This document shows positions 1 to 8,448 of a DNA stretch of 9,110 bases, in pieces. The DNA comes from Pseudomonadota bacterium (GTDB lineage: Bacteria > Pseudomonadota > Alphaproteobacteria > Caulobacterales > Caulobacteraceae). Every line of letters starts with the position of its first letter. Positions within the stretch are counted from its first letter, which is position 1. The notes beneath the pieces were generated by a model that did no database searches, was not told the DNA's origin, and saw only the letters and a list, made by a program, of their open reading frames with translations. The stretch covers positions 1 to 9,110 of the forward strand of contig JAEZIH010000066.1 of the NCBI GenBank assembly GCA_023416055.1, written 5' to 3'. A program made the position numbers and the translations under genes.

Positions 1-366
1 CCGGAGGGCTGGGCGGCAAGGGTGCGAAGGACGGCGGAGGAGTTCGGGGCGGCGCGGGTGGTGGTCGAGACCAACACCGGCGGGGCCATGGCCGAGGCGG
101 TGCTGAGGGCGTCGGGCTGGAGCGGGCCGGTGCGGCGGGTGCACGCCACGGTCGGCAAGGTCGCCCGCGCCGAGCCGGTGGCGGCCCTCTACGAACAGGG
201 TCGGGTGGCGCATGCGGCGGGGCTGGAGGCGCTGGAGGAGGAGCTGATGGGGCTGGGGAGCGACGACGCCGGGGCGCGCTCGCCGGACCGGGCCGATGCG
301 CTGGTGTGGGCGGTGAGCGAGCTGATGCCCGGGCGCGGCGAAGGCCCCGCCGTGCGGGTGGCGTGA
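1..366 (+). CDS. Terminase large subunit, GTA/phage type (C-terminal fragment, 5' cut by window edge)
   Basis: The frame is open from base 1 and ends at TGA 364-366, giving 121 residues of C-terminus. The fragment resembles the RNase H-like nuclease domain of phage and gene-transfer-agent terminases, which cut concatemeric DNA during head packaging. It shows a VVVETN strand with a following GG (fragment residues 20-28), a VGKVARAEPVAALYEQGRV stretch (51-69) and a C-terminal SPDRADALVWA motif (94-104), whose Asp99 is the expected last metal-binding acid. This pattern matches the terminase of Rhodobacter-type GTAs as I remember it. The ATPase half lies outside the window. No portal, prohead protease or capsid gene follows; the next gene is a TonB receptor, so within this window the terminase is separated from a head cluster. 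It could be the last gene of a cluster running leftward or an isolated copy. Family call is firm; GTA versus prophage is open. Confidence 0.82.
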   Translation, partial: PEGWAARVRRTAEEFGAARVVVETNTGGAMAEAVLRASGWSGPVRRVHATVGKVARAEPVAALYEQGRVAHAAGLEALEEELMGLGSDDAGARSPDRADALVWAVSELMPGRGEGPAVRVA

Positions 367-437
367 GCCGGAAAATCAGCCCAGAGTTCGGCAACCGATT
401 GAGCCGGCGAGCGTTCCGACCGATCGCAGGATGCGAC

Positions 438-445
438 GGGGGAGG
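438..445 (+). promoter_or_regulatory. Ribosome binding site of the TonB receptor gene
   Basis: GGGGGAGG lies 5 bases before ATG 451. In-frame GTG 445 and TTG 448 overlap or abut this motif, so ATG 451 is the better start. Confidence 0.7.
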
Positions 446-450
446 TGTTG

Positions 451-2385
451 ATGCGTCAATTCCGACGGGGAGTCGCCGTGGCGGCTCTTCTGGCCCTGCC
501 CGCCGTGGCCCGGGCCGAGACGCCGCCCGTCGCGGAGGCGGCGCCGGTCGCGACCATGCGGCAGCTGGGGATCGGGCCGGGCGATGAGGACCTGACGCGG
601 CTGTCGCTGGAGGAGCTGGCCCTGGTCGAGGTGACCTCGGTGTCGCGCCGGCCGGAAGCCCTCGCCGACGCCGCCGCGGCCATCTTCGTGATCAGCAACG
701 ACGACATCCGCCGCTCGGGCGCGACCAGCCTGCCGGAGGCGCTGCGGCTGGCGCCGAACCTGAACGTGCAGCGGGTCAACTCGGTCGACTATGCGATCAG
801 CGCGCGGGGGTTCAACGGCTACGAGACCTCGAACAAGCTGCTGGTGCTCGTCGACGGGCGGAGCATCTATTCGAACCTGCACTCGGGGGTGTTCTGGGAC
901 GCCCGCGAGGTGCTGCTGCAGGACATCGAGCGGATCGAGGTGATCAGCGGACCGGGCGGGGCGCTGTACGGCTCGAACGCCATGAACGGGGTGATCAACA
1001 TCATCACCCGGCCGGCGACGGAGACGCAGGGGACGCGCATCCGGCTGGGGGCGGGGAACGACGACGCGGCCTGGGCGGTGCGCCACGGCGGCGAGCTGGG
1101 CGATGCCGGCGGCTGGCGGGTCTACGCCATGGGCCACCGCCGCGGCGAGACCTGGTCCCCGGCGGGGGCGGAGGCCAACGACGAGGCCGAGGGCGTGCGC
1201 GTCGGGGCGCGGGCCGACTGGCGGGCGGGCCGCGCGCGGATGACGCTGCAGGGCGACGTCTTCGACAACCAGGTGACCATCAACGAGGACCTGCTGGGCA
1301 CGGAGGCGTTCGTCAGCGGCGGCAACCTGCTGGGCCGGCTGACCACGCCGCTGGCGGGGGGCGAGCTGCAGGCGCAGGCCTTCTACGACCGCTACAAGCG
1401 CGAGGAGCCCGACACGGTCGAGGAGTCCGACGTCTGGGACCTGTCGGTGCAGCACGCCATGGACATGGGCCGGCATCGGGTCGTGGTGGGTGCGGGCCAC
1501 CGGGTGGTGGAGTCCAGGCTAACGGCGGCGCCCGGCGCGCCCTTCCTCGACCCGCCCCAGCGGCGGATGACGCTGACCAACATCTTCGCCCAGGACCAGA
1601 TCACCCTCGGCGGCGGGGTGACCCTGACGCTGGGCGCCAAGTTCGAGGACAACAGTTTCTCGGGGCAGGAGATCTTGCCCAGCGTGCGGGTGGCCTGGCA
1701 GCGGCCGGGCGGCGACCTGGTGTGGGGCGCGATCAGCCGGGCCAGCCGGACCCCGAACCGCATCGAGCGCGACCTGACCCTGCCCGGCTTCCTGGTCGGG
1801 GCGGACTTCCAGTCCGAGACGGCGACCGCCTACGAGCTGGGCTACCGGGCCAATCCGCTGCCGCGGCTGTCGTTCTCGATCAACGGCTTCTACAACGTCT
1901 ATGACGACCTGAGGACGGTGTCGGCGACGCCGGTCGTCCTGCTGCCGCTGAACCTGACCAACCGCGGCGAGGCCGAGACCTGGGGCGTGGAGGCCTGGGG
2001 CAGCTATGACGTGACGCCGGCCTGGCGGCTGAGCGCGGGGCTGAGCACCCTGACCAAGGACTATGACGCGACCCCGACGATGGACGACCTGAGCGGTCTG
2101 AGCTCGATCGGCGACGATCCGGAGCGCCAGCTGCTGGTCCGCTCGCAGCACGACCTGAGCGACACCGTCGAACTGGACGTGCGGCTGCGCGCGGTCGACG
2201 ACCTGGCCGCGGTCGACGGCTACGTCGAGGCCGATGTGCGGCTGGGCTGGCGGCTGACCGACCAGCTGGAGCTGTCGGTGACCGGCCGCAACCTGATCGA
2301 GGACCGCCACGTCGAGACCGGCGATCCGCTGCGCGGCCGCGCCTTCGGCCGCAGCGTCTTCGGCGCCCTCCAGGTGAGCTTCTGA
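451..2385 (+). CDS. TonB-dependent outer-membrane receptor
   Basis: Encodes 644 residues. A signal peptide (MRQFRRG, hydrophobic stretch, ARA before ET) suggests cleavage after residue 22. A plug domain spans about 65-190, with the phrases LPEALRLAPNLNV, ISARGFNG, LVLVDGRSIY (131-140) and a GPGGALYGSNAMNGVINIITRP block (167-188). A beta barrel of about 450 residues follows and ends in ...GALQVSF, with the terminal Phe used by the outer-membrane assembly machinery. The EVTSVSRR segment (60-67) is a candidate TonB box. There is no N-terminal STN domain, so FecA-style signalling through an anti-sigma factor is not expected. Such receptors use TonB-ExbBD energy to import scarce ligands (siderophores, cobalamin, sugars, others); the substrate cannot be read from the sequence. 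The length is toward the short end of the family, near BtuB. It heads a unit with a YfiR-like gene 1 base downstream and a histidine kinase after that. Confidence 0.93.
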   Translation: MRQFRRGVAVAALLALPAVARAETPPVAEAAPVATMRQLGIGPGDEDLTRLSLEELALVEVTSVSRRPEALADAAAAIFVISNDDIRRSGATSLPEALRLAPNLNVQRVNSVDYAISARGFNGYETSNKLLVLVDGRSIYSNLHSGVFWDAREVLLQDIERIEVISGPGGALYGSNAMNGVINIITRPATETQGTRIRLGAGNDDAAWAVRHGGELGDAGGWRVYAMGHRRGETWSPAGAEANDEAEGVRVGARADWRAGRARMTLQGDVFDNQVTINEDLLGTEAFVSGGNLLGRLTTPLAGGELQAQAFYDRYKREEPDTVEESDVWDLSVQHAMDMGRHRVVVGAGHRVVESRLTAAPGAPFLDPPQRRMTLTNIFAQDQITLGGGVTLTLGAKFEDNSFSGQEILPSVRVAWQRPGGDLVWGAISRASRTPNRIERDLTLPGFLVGADFQSETATAYELGYRANPLPRLSFSINGFYNVYDDLRTVSATPVVLLPLNLTNRGEAETWGVEAWGSYDVTPAWRLSAGLSTLTKDYDATPTMDDLSGLSSIGDDPERQLLVRSQHDLSDTVELDVRLRAVDDLAAVDGYVEADVRLGWRLTDQLELSVTGRNLIEDRHVETGDPLRGRAFGRSVFGALQVSF

Positions 2386-2386
2386 G

Positions 2387-2926
2387 ATGTTCCCGGGGCG
2401 GGCGTCCATCATCGTACTGGCCGCCCTGATCCAGGGCCTGGTCCCGGCCGCCCCGGCCATGGGCCAGCCGCTGCAGTCGACGCTCGAATATTCGGTCAAG
2501 GCCAACTACCTGGTGCGCTTCGCCGCCTTCGTCGAATGGCCCGCCCAGTCGTTCGCCTCGGCCCGCGCCCCGGTCGTGCTGTGCATCGCCGGACGCGACC
2601 CCTTCGAGGGCGCCCTGGAGCGGGCGGCGCGGGACCAGACCGCGCACGGACGCCCACTGGCGGTGCGGCGCCCGGCGACGGTGGAAGCGGCCGCGGGCTG
2701 CCACATCCTGTACGTCGGCCGCGGCGGAGGCGGCGTCGTGCCGGCCGGCGACCCGGCCATCCTGGTGGTGACCGACGCGGCGGCGACGGCCAGCCGCGGC
2801 ATGGTCCATTTCGTCATCGCCGAGAACCGGGTCCGCTTCCATATCGACCTGCAGGCCGCCTCGCGCGGGCGTCTGTCGATCAGCTCGCGCCTGCTCAACC
2901 TGGCGCTCAGCGTGCGGGGAGGCTGA
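2387..2926 (+). CDS. YfiR family (DUF4154) periplasmic protein
   Basis: Encodes 179 residues. A hydrophobic N-terminus (residues 6-26, ending APAMGQ) looks like a signal peptide, so the mature protein should be periplasmic. YfiR/DUF4154 hallmarks in order are YSVKANYLVRFAAFVEWP (35-52), LCIAGRDPFEGAL (65-77), GRPLAVRR (88-95), CHILYVG (105-111), a GMVHFVIAENRVRFHID block (138-154) and the C-terminal ISSRLLNLAL (165-174). In Pseudomonas, YfiR binds the periplasmic domain of the diguanylate cyclase YfiN and represses it. Only two cysteines are present, Cys66 and Cys105; their 39-residue spacing equals that of Cys71/Cys110 of Pseudomonas YfiR, while I see no equivalent of its second pair. The start ATG lies 1 base after the receptor stop (TGAGATG) with AGGTGAG 8 bases upstream, so translational coupling is likely. 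By position, its partner should be the downstream kinase. The family call is firm; the function here is inferred. Confidence 0.9.
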   Translation: MFPGRASIIVLAALIQGLVPAAPAMGQPLQSTLEYSVKANYLVRFAAFVEWPAQSFASARAPVVLCIAGRDPFEGALERAARDQTAHGRPLAVRRPATVEAAAGCHILYVGRGGGGVVPAGDPAILVVTDAAATASRGMVHFVIAENRVRFHIDLQAASRGRLSISSRLLNLALSVRGG

Positions 2927-2928
2927 GC

Positions 2929-4690
<1,762 letters not shown>

Positions 4691-4692
<2 letters not shown>

Positions 4693-4715
4693 ACGAATCC
4701 CCGTCCCGCCGCGTT
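4691..4715 (+). promoter_or_regulatory. Possible EcfG/SigT-type general-stress promoter upstream of ku
   Basis: GAAC (4691-4694), 17 bases, then CGTT (4712-4715) fit the alphaproteobacterial EcfG consensus GGAAC-N16/17-CGTT at all but the first base, which is T at 4690. Transcription would begin near 4721 and leave a leader of roughly 27 bases carrying the ku ribosome site. The -35 element overlaps the stop codon of the kinase gene. In Sinorhizobium, end-joining genes are known to be under the EcfG-type factor RpoE2, which makes this plausible. A short motif can arise by chance. Confidence 0.4.
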
Positions 4716-4735
4716 CGAGTCGCCTCAAGACAGAC

Positions 4736-4742
4736 GAGGAGG
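4736..4742 (+). promoter_or_regulatory. Ribosome binding site of ku
   Basis: GAGGAGG lies 5 bases before ATG 4748. The in-frame GTG at 4745 would be only 2 bases away, so ATG 4748 is chosen. Confidence 0.75.
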
Positions 4743-4747
4743 CTGTG

Positions 4748-5629
4748 ATGGCCGCGAGACCAACCTGGCAGGGACATCTGAAGCTGTCGCTGGTGACGTG
4801 CCCGGTGGCGCTCTACACGGCGACCTCGTCGTCGAGCCACGTCAGCTTCCACCTGATCAACCCGGACACCAACAACCGCATCCGCATGGTGCCGACCGAC
4901 CCGGACACCGGGCCGATCGAACGGTCGGAGCTGGTCAAGGGCTATGAGGTGTCCAAGGACGAATATGTCCTGTTCGACGACGAGGACTTCGAGAAGGTCA
5001 AGCTGGAGAGCACCCGCACGATCGACATCGGCCAGTTCGTCGACGAGGACGACATCGACCGCCTGTACTGGGACAGCCCCTTCTATGTGGTGCCCGAGAA
5101 GGGCGTCGGGGCCGAAGCCTTCGCGGTTATCCGCGACGCCATGAAGGCAGCCGGCAAGATCGCCATCGGCTGCCTGGTGCTGCGCAACCGCGAGCGCCAG
5201 ATCGCCCTGGAGGTGCGCGGCAAGGGGCTGGTCGCCTATACCCTGAGGCCGCACGACGAGGTGCGCGACGCGGGCGACTTCTTCGACGACATCCCGGCGG
5301 TGAAGGCCGACAAGGACATGGTCGAGATCGCCACCCGCATCATCGGCCAGAAGGAGGCGGACTTCGATCCGTCGGACTTCAAGGACCGCTACGACGACGC
5401 CCTGAAGGAAATGATCAAGGCCAAGCAGAAGGGCGGCAAGGGCCTGGTGGAGGCGCCGGAGCCCGACGACACCAATGTGGTCGACCTGATGGCGGCGCTG
5501 AGGGCGAGCCTGAAGGGCTCGGCCGGCGGCGGGGCCAAGAAGGCGGCGGCGAAGAAGGCGGAGAGCAAGAAGCCGGCGGCGAAGAAGACGGCCGCGAAGA
5601 AGACGACGACGAAGAAGAAGGCGGCCTGA
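4748..5629 (+). CDS. ku: Non-homologous end-joining protein Ku
   Basis: Encodes 293 residues. Bacterial Ku forms a homodimeric ring that threads onto double-strand DNA ends and recruits LigD. The core (about 5-255) shows the family opening WQGHLKLSLVTCPVALYTAT, then FHLINPDTNNRIRMVP (34-49), KGYEVSKDEYVLFDDEDFEKV (64-84), TIDIGQFVDEDDIDRLYWDSPFYVVPE (91-117), IGCLVLRNRERQIALEVRGKGL (140-161) and FKDRYDDALKEMIKAKQKG (211-229). The tail (264-293) is six pentads beginning with two lysines. Similar basic Ku tails (mycobacteria and others) bind DNA and affect loading or sliding on ends. The gene lies 55 bases after the kinase gene and converges on ligD, so the two partners are not co-transcribed. 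It may have its own stress promoter. The call is very secure. Confidence 0.97.
   Translation: MAARPTWQGHLKLSLVTCPVALYTATSSSSHVSFHLINPDTNNRIRMVPTDPDTGPIERSELVKGYEVSKDEYVLFDDEDFEKVKLESTRTIDIGQFVDEDDIDRLYWDSPFYVVPEKGVGAEAFAVIRDAMKAAGKIAIGCLVLRNRERQIALEVRGKGLVAYTLRPHDEVRDAGDFFDDIPAVKADKDMVEIATRIIGQKEADFDPSDFKDRYDDALKEMIKAKQKGGKGLVEAPEPDDTNVVDLMAALRASLKGSAGGGAKKAAAKKAESKKPAAKKTAAKKTTTKKKAA
5537..5626 (+). repeat. 15-base tandem repeats coding the lysine pentads of the Ku tail
   Basis: Six in-frame 15-base units encode KKAAA, KKAES, KKPAA, KKTAA, KKTTT and KKKAA. Lysine pairs begin at residues 264, 269, 274, 279, 284 and 289, a strict period of five. The units keep AAGAAG at their start while the other codons vary. 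This repeat is prone to copy-number change by slippage. Confidence 0.85.
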
Positions 5630-5637
5630 GGGATCGT

Positions 5638-5807
5638 CTCCTCCCCGTTCGCGAAGCGGATGGGGAGGGGGACCGCTCGCGCGATCCGCGCGAGGGGTGG
5701 AGGGGTGAAGCCACTGCGCAGTCGAGAGGCCGCTTCACCCCTCCACCATGCTTCGCCCTGCGGGCTCCGCATGGTCCCCCTCCCCATCGCTGCGCGACGG
5801 GGAGGAG
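5638..5807. repeat. Compound inverted repeat between convergent ku and ligD (Caulobacteraceae-style intergenic element)
   Basis: A left arm (5638-5711) and right arm (5732-5807) are imperfect reverse complements, both carrying CTCCTCCCCG, ATGGGGAGGGGGACC and GGTGGAGGGGTGAAGC in the same orientation relative to the centre. The loop (5712-5731) contains the perfect palindrome ACTGCGCAGT (5713-5722). Each arm folds on its own. The left arm pairs CTCGCGCG (5676-5683) with CGCGCGAG (5687-5694). The right arm pairs ACCATGC (5745-5751) with GCATGGT (5769-5775), enclosing GCCC/GGGC (5755-5758, 5762-5765). Each arm also has a CTCCCC/GGGGAG pair (5641/5662; 5780/5799). The element fills the gap between the two stop codons and could act as a bidirectional transcription end, although neither side has the T run of a classical intrinsic terminator. 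It resembles dispersed intergenic repeats I recall from Caulobacteraceae genomes; copies elsewhere cannot be checked here. Confidence 0.85.
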
Positions 5808-5811
5808 AGTG

Positions 5812-8400
5812 TCACAACACCTTCTTCAGCACCGGCCGGAGGCTAACGGCGCCGTCGCGGAAATCCTTCCACGGGTCGGCCTTCTTCAGCAGGGCGGGGG
5901 CGTGGTGGAGGGTGTAGGCCTTGGGATCGAGACCCTTTTTCACCTGGCCCCATGAAAGGGGGAAGGCGATCCCGGCGCCGGGGCGGGCGCGGGGGGACCA
6001 GGGACTGACCGCAGTCGCCATGCGGCCGTTGCGGAGGTAGTCGAGGAAGATCTTACCGCCCCTCGCCTTCTTGGCGATGGTGGTGGTGAAGCGGTCGGGT
6101 TCGCGGCGGCGGACGATCTCGCAGACCTCCTTGGCGAAGGCCTTGCACTGGTCCCATTCGATGCAGCTGCGGGCGTCGGCTAGGATGGGGACGACGACGT
6201 GCAGCCCCTTGCCGCCGGTGGTCTTGACGAAGGGGTTGAGGCCGAGGCCCTCTAGTTCCTTCTTCATGGTCTTCGCGGCGGCGATGACGTCGTCGAAGTC
6301 GAGGCCCTCGTCGGGATCGAGGTCGAAGGTGATCTGGTCGGGAGTTTCCGGATCGCCGGGCTTGCAGCCCCAGGGGTGGAGCTCAAGTCCGCCCGACTGG
6401 CCGATGGCGACGAGGCCGCCGACGTCGACGACGCTGACGTAGGGCTTGCGCTCCTTCACGTCGATCAGCTTCAGCCGCGGGTTGGAGCCGGGCATGGCGT
6501 GGCGCTGGAAGAATTTCTCGCCGCCGATGCCCTCGGGGGCGCGGATGATGGAGACGGGGCGGTCGGCGACGTGGGGCAGGATGCGCTCGGCCGCCATCTC
6601 GTAATAGCGGACCAGCTCCGCCTTGGTGATCGCCGGCTTGCCGTCGGCGGCGGGCCAGAGGACCTTGTCGGGGTTGGAGATGGTGACGCCGGAGACGACC
6701 AGCTTGCCCTTCCTCGGCTTCTCGCCCGGGACGGTGAGGCCGGGCAGATCGGCGGGGGCGCCCTTCTCCTTGCCGAGTTTCGCGGGCGCCTGCGGCCGGT
6801 CGGTGACCTCGGCGGCGGGCTTGTCGTCGCGCAGGCCCTTGAAGGCGGCCTGGCGGATGGAGCCGGTGTCGGTGTAGCCGCCGTGCTCGATCTCGGCGAC
6901 GAGGCTCGGGGTGGTCCAGTGGACGGTCTGGCCGGCGGCGCGGGTCTTCTTCGGCGCGCCCTTGCCGACGAAGGGGCTCCTGTCGGTCTCGGCCTTCTTC
7001 AGGGCGGGCAGGAGGGTCTTGAGCAGGGTCTGGTTGTAGCCGGTGCCGACGCGGCCGAGGTGGCGCAGGCCGTCCTTGTCCCTGACCCCGACGATGAGGG
7101 AGCGGAAGCGCGAGCCCTCGGAGGTCCAGCCGCCGATGACGACCTCGTCGCGGCCCCGGCATTTGGACTTCAGCCAGGTGGTGGAGCGGCCGTCGGTGTA
7201 GGCGGCGTCCAGCTTCTTGGAGATGACGCCTTCCAGATCCATGCGGCAGGCGCTCTCGAGGATGGCCTGGCCGGTGGTGGCGAAGTGGTCGACATAGCGG
7301 ATGCGGCCGCGGGCCGGTTTCGGGATGCGGTCGATGTAAGCCTGCAGCCGGGCCTTGCGGTGGGACAGGGGAAGTTTCCGCAGGTCCTCGGGTCCCTCGA
7401 ACAGCAGGTCGAAGGCGAAGTAGACGAGGTCGCCGGTGCGCTGGTCGGAGATCGCCGCCTGCAGGGCCGAGAAGTCGGGCATGTGGTTTTCGGCCAGGGC
7501 GCAGAGCTCGCCGTCGACCACCGCGTCGGGCCATTGGGCGGCGTCGGCGGCCAGTTCGGGGAATTTGGCGGACCAGTCGAGACCCTTGCGGGTGCGGACG
7601 GTGGCGCGGCCGCCGCCGGAGGCGACCTGCAGGCGATAGCCGTCGAACTTGATCTCGTGGGCCCAGCCCTGCCCCTGCGGCGGGTAGTCGGCGACCTTGC
7701 ACAGCTGGATGGGGACGAAGGGATGCGGCTTCTTCGCCTGCTCCGTCACTGCAGCTCGCGCCTTCGGCTTGGGCGGAGCCTTGCGGTCGGTCTTCTTCGG
7801 CGAGCCCCAGGTCTTCTTCCCCTCGGCGATCTCGGCGAGCGAGCGGCCGGTGGTGACGGAGGCGTCGATCTCCATGTTGGCGTCGCACTCGCCGGGGACG
7901 GCGAACTCGTCCTTCTCCTTGATCAGCAGCCAGTTGTTCCGCTTCGACGGCTTGCCGCGGTCGGAGCGGAGGCGGATCAGGGCCCACTTGCCGGACAGGC
8001 GCTCGCCGTGGAGCACCATCTTGACGTTGCCCTTTCTGAAGGCCGCGTCGAGGTCGTCGTCCTGCGGCTCCCACTCGCCCGTATCCCACATCTGCACCGT
8101 GCCGGCGCCGTAGTTGCCGGCGGGGATGCTGCCCTCGAAGGAGCCGTAGTCGAGCGGGTGATCCTCGACCTCCACGGCGAGGCGTTTGACCGCCGGGTCG
8201 CGCGAGGGGGCCTTGGTCACGGCCCAGGACTTGAGCACGCCGTCCAGCTCGATGCGGAAGTCGTAGTGCAGACGCGTGGCGGCGTGGCGCTGGATCAGGT
8301 ACCGCAGGCCGGACGTGCGGGCCTTGCCCTTCCTGCCGGCGGGCTCGGGCGTGGCCGAGAAATTCCGCTTCTTCTTGTAGGTGTCGAGTTCGCCGCGCAC
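5812..8400 (-). CDS. ligD: ATP-dependent DNA ligase D (phosphoesterase-ligase-polymerase fusion)
   Basis: Encodes 862 residues from a GTG start. LigD trims, fills and seals ends held by Ku. The N-terminal 3'-phosphoesterase (about 8-190) has His39, His45, Asp47, Arg49 (QRHAATRLHYDFR), His81 and Tyr85, each three less than the catalytic set of Pseudomonas LigD. A Lys/Ala/Pro linker (196-222) follows. The ligase (about 228-530) has the nucleotidyl Lys251 in HEIKFDGYR, VVDGEL (294-299), YFAFDLLF (327-334), EGVISKK (390-396), WLKSKC (409-414) and an OB fold with VIGGWTSEGSRFRSLIVGV. The primase-polymerase (about 566-862) has metal ligands Asp693 and Asp695 in FDLDPDE, His734 in GKGLHVVVP and Asp787 in FLDYLRN, then SPWSPRARPGAGIAFPLSW. 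Domain order and length match Pseudomonas-type LigD, and all three active sites look intact. It converges on ku; the repeat-protein gene lies 48 bases upstream on the same strand. Confidence 0.98.
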   Translation of the reverse strand: MRGELDTYKKKRNFSATPEPAGRKGKARTSGLRYLIQRHAATRLHYDFRIELDGVLKSWAVTKAPSRDPAVKRLAVEVEDHPLDYGSFEGSIPAGNYGAGTVQMWDTGEWEPQDDDLDAAFRKGNVKMVLHGERLSGKWALIRLRSDRGKPSKRNNWLLIKEKDEFAVPGECDANMEIDASVTTGRSLAEIAEGKKTWGSPKKTDRKAPPKPKARAAVTEQAKKPHPFVPIQLCKVADYPPQGQGWAHEIKFDGYRLQVASGGGRATVRTRKGLDWSAKFPELAADAAQWPDAVVDGELCALAENHMPDFSALQAAISDQRTGDLVYFAFDLLFEGPEDLRKLPLSHRKARLQAYIDRIPKPARGRIRYVDHFATTGQAILESACRMDLEGVISKKLDAAYTDGRSTTWLKSKCRGRDEVVIGGWTSEGSRFRSLIVGVRDKDGLRHLGRVGTGYNQTLLKTLLPALKKAETDRSPFVGKGAPKKTRAAGQTVHWTTPSLVAEIEHGGYTDTGSIRQAAFKGLRDDKPAAEVTDRPQAPAKLGKEKGAPADLPGLTVPGEKPRKGKLVVSGVTISNPDKVLWPAADGKPAITKAELVRYYEMAAERILPHVADRPVSIIRAPEGIGGEKFFQRHAMPGSNPRLKLIDVKERKPYVSVVDVGGLVAIGQSGGLELHPWGCKPGDPETPDQITFDLDPDEGLDFDDVIAAAKTMKKELEGLGLNPFVKTTGGKGLHVVVPILADARSCIEWDQCKAFAKEVCEIVRRREPDRFTTTIAKKARGGKIFLDYLRNGRMATAVSPWSPRARPGAGIAFPLSWGQVKKGLDPKAYTLHHAPALLKKADPWKDFRDGAVSLRPVLKKVL

Positions 8401-8405
8401 CCGGG

Positions 8406-8413
8406 CCTCCTTT
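8406..8413 (-). promoter_or_regulatory. Ribosome binding site fixing the GTG start of ligD
   Basis: On the minus strand AAAGGAGG ends 5 bases before GTG 8400. No ATG competes nearby in frame, so the start at Val/Met-RGELDTYKKKRNF is well supported and agrees with the usual N-terminus of the phosphoesterase domain. Confidence 0.8.
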
Positions 8414-8448
8414 GAACCGCAGGAGGAACGCGCACGGCGCAGGTTGGC

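Noticed and set aside
376..2842. Long minus-strand frames opposite the TonB receptor gene (376-1500, 1519-2505, 1880-2842)
   Set aside because: They are antisense to a clear receptor and YfiR-like gene and show the same GC-driven residue bias, with no recognisable features.
5638..5807. Classical intrinsic (rho-independent) terminator
   Set aside because: The hairpins are strong, but neither strand has a T run after the stem. It is kept as an inverted repeat with a possible termination role only.
6376..8415. 679-codon open frame on the plus strand opposite ligD
   Set aside because: The composition is Gly/Ala/Asp/Leu-rich with no motif and no ribosome site of note. LigD on the other strand has all catalytic motifs, so this is a shadow.
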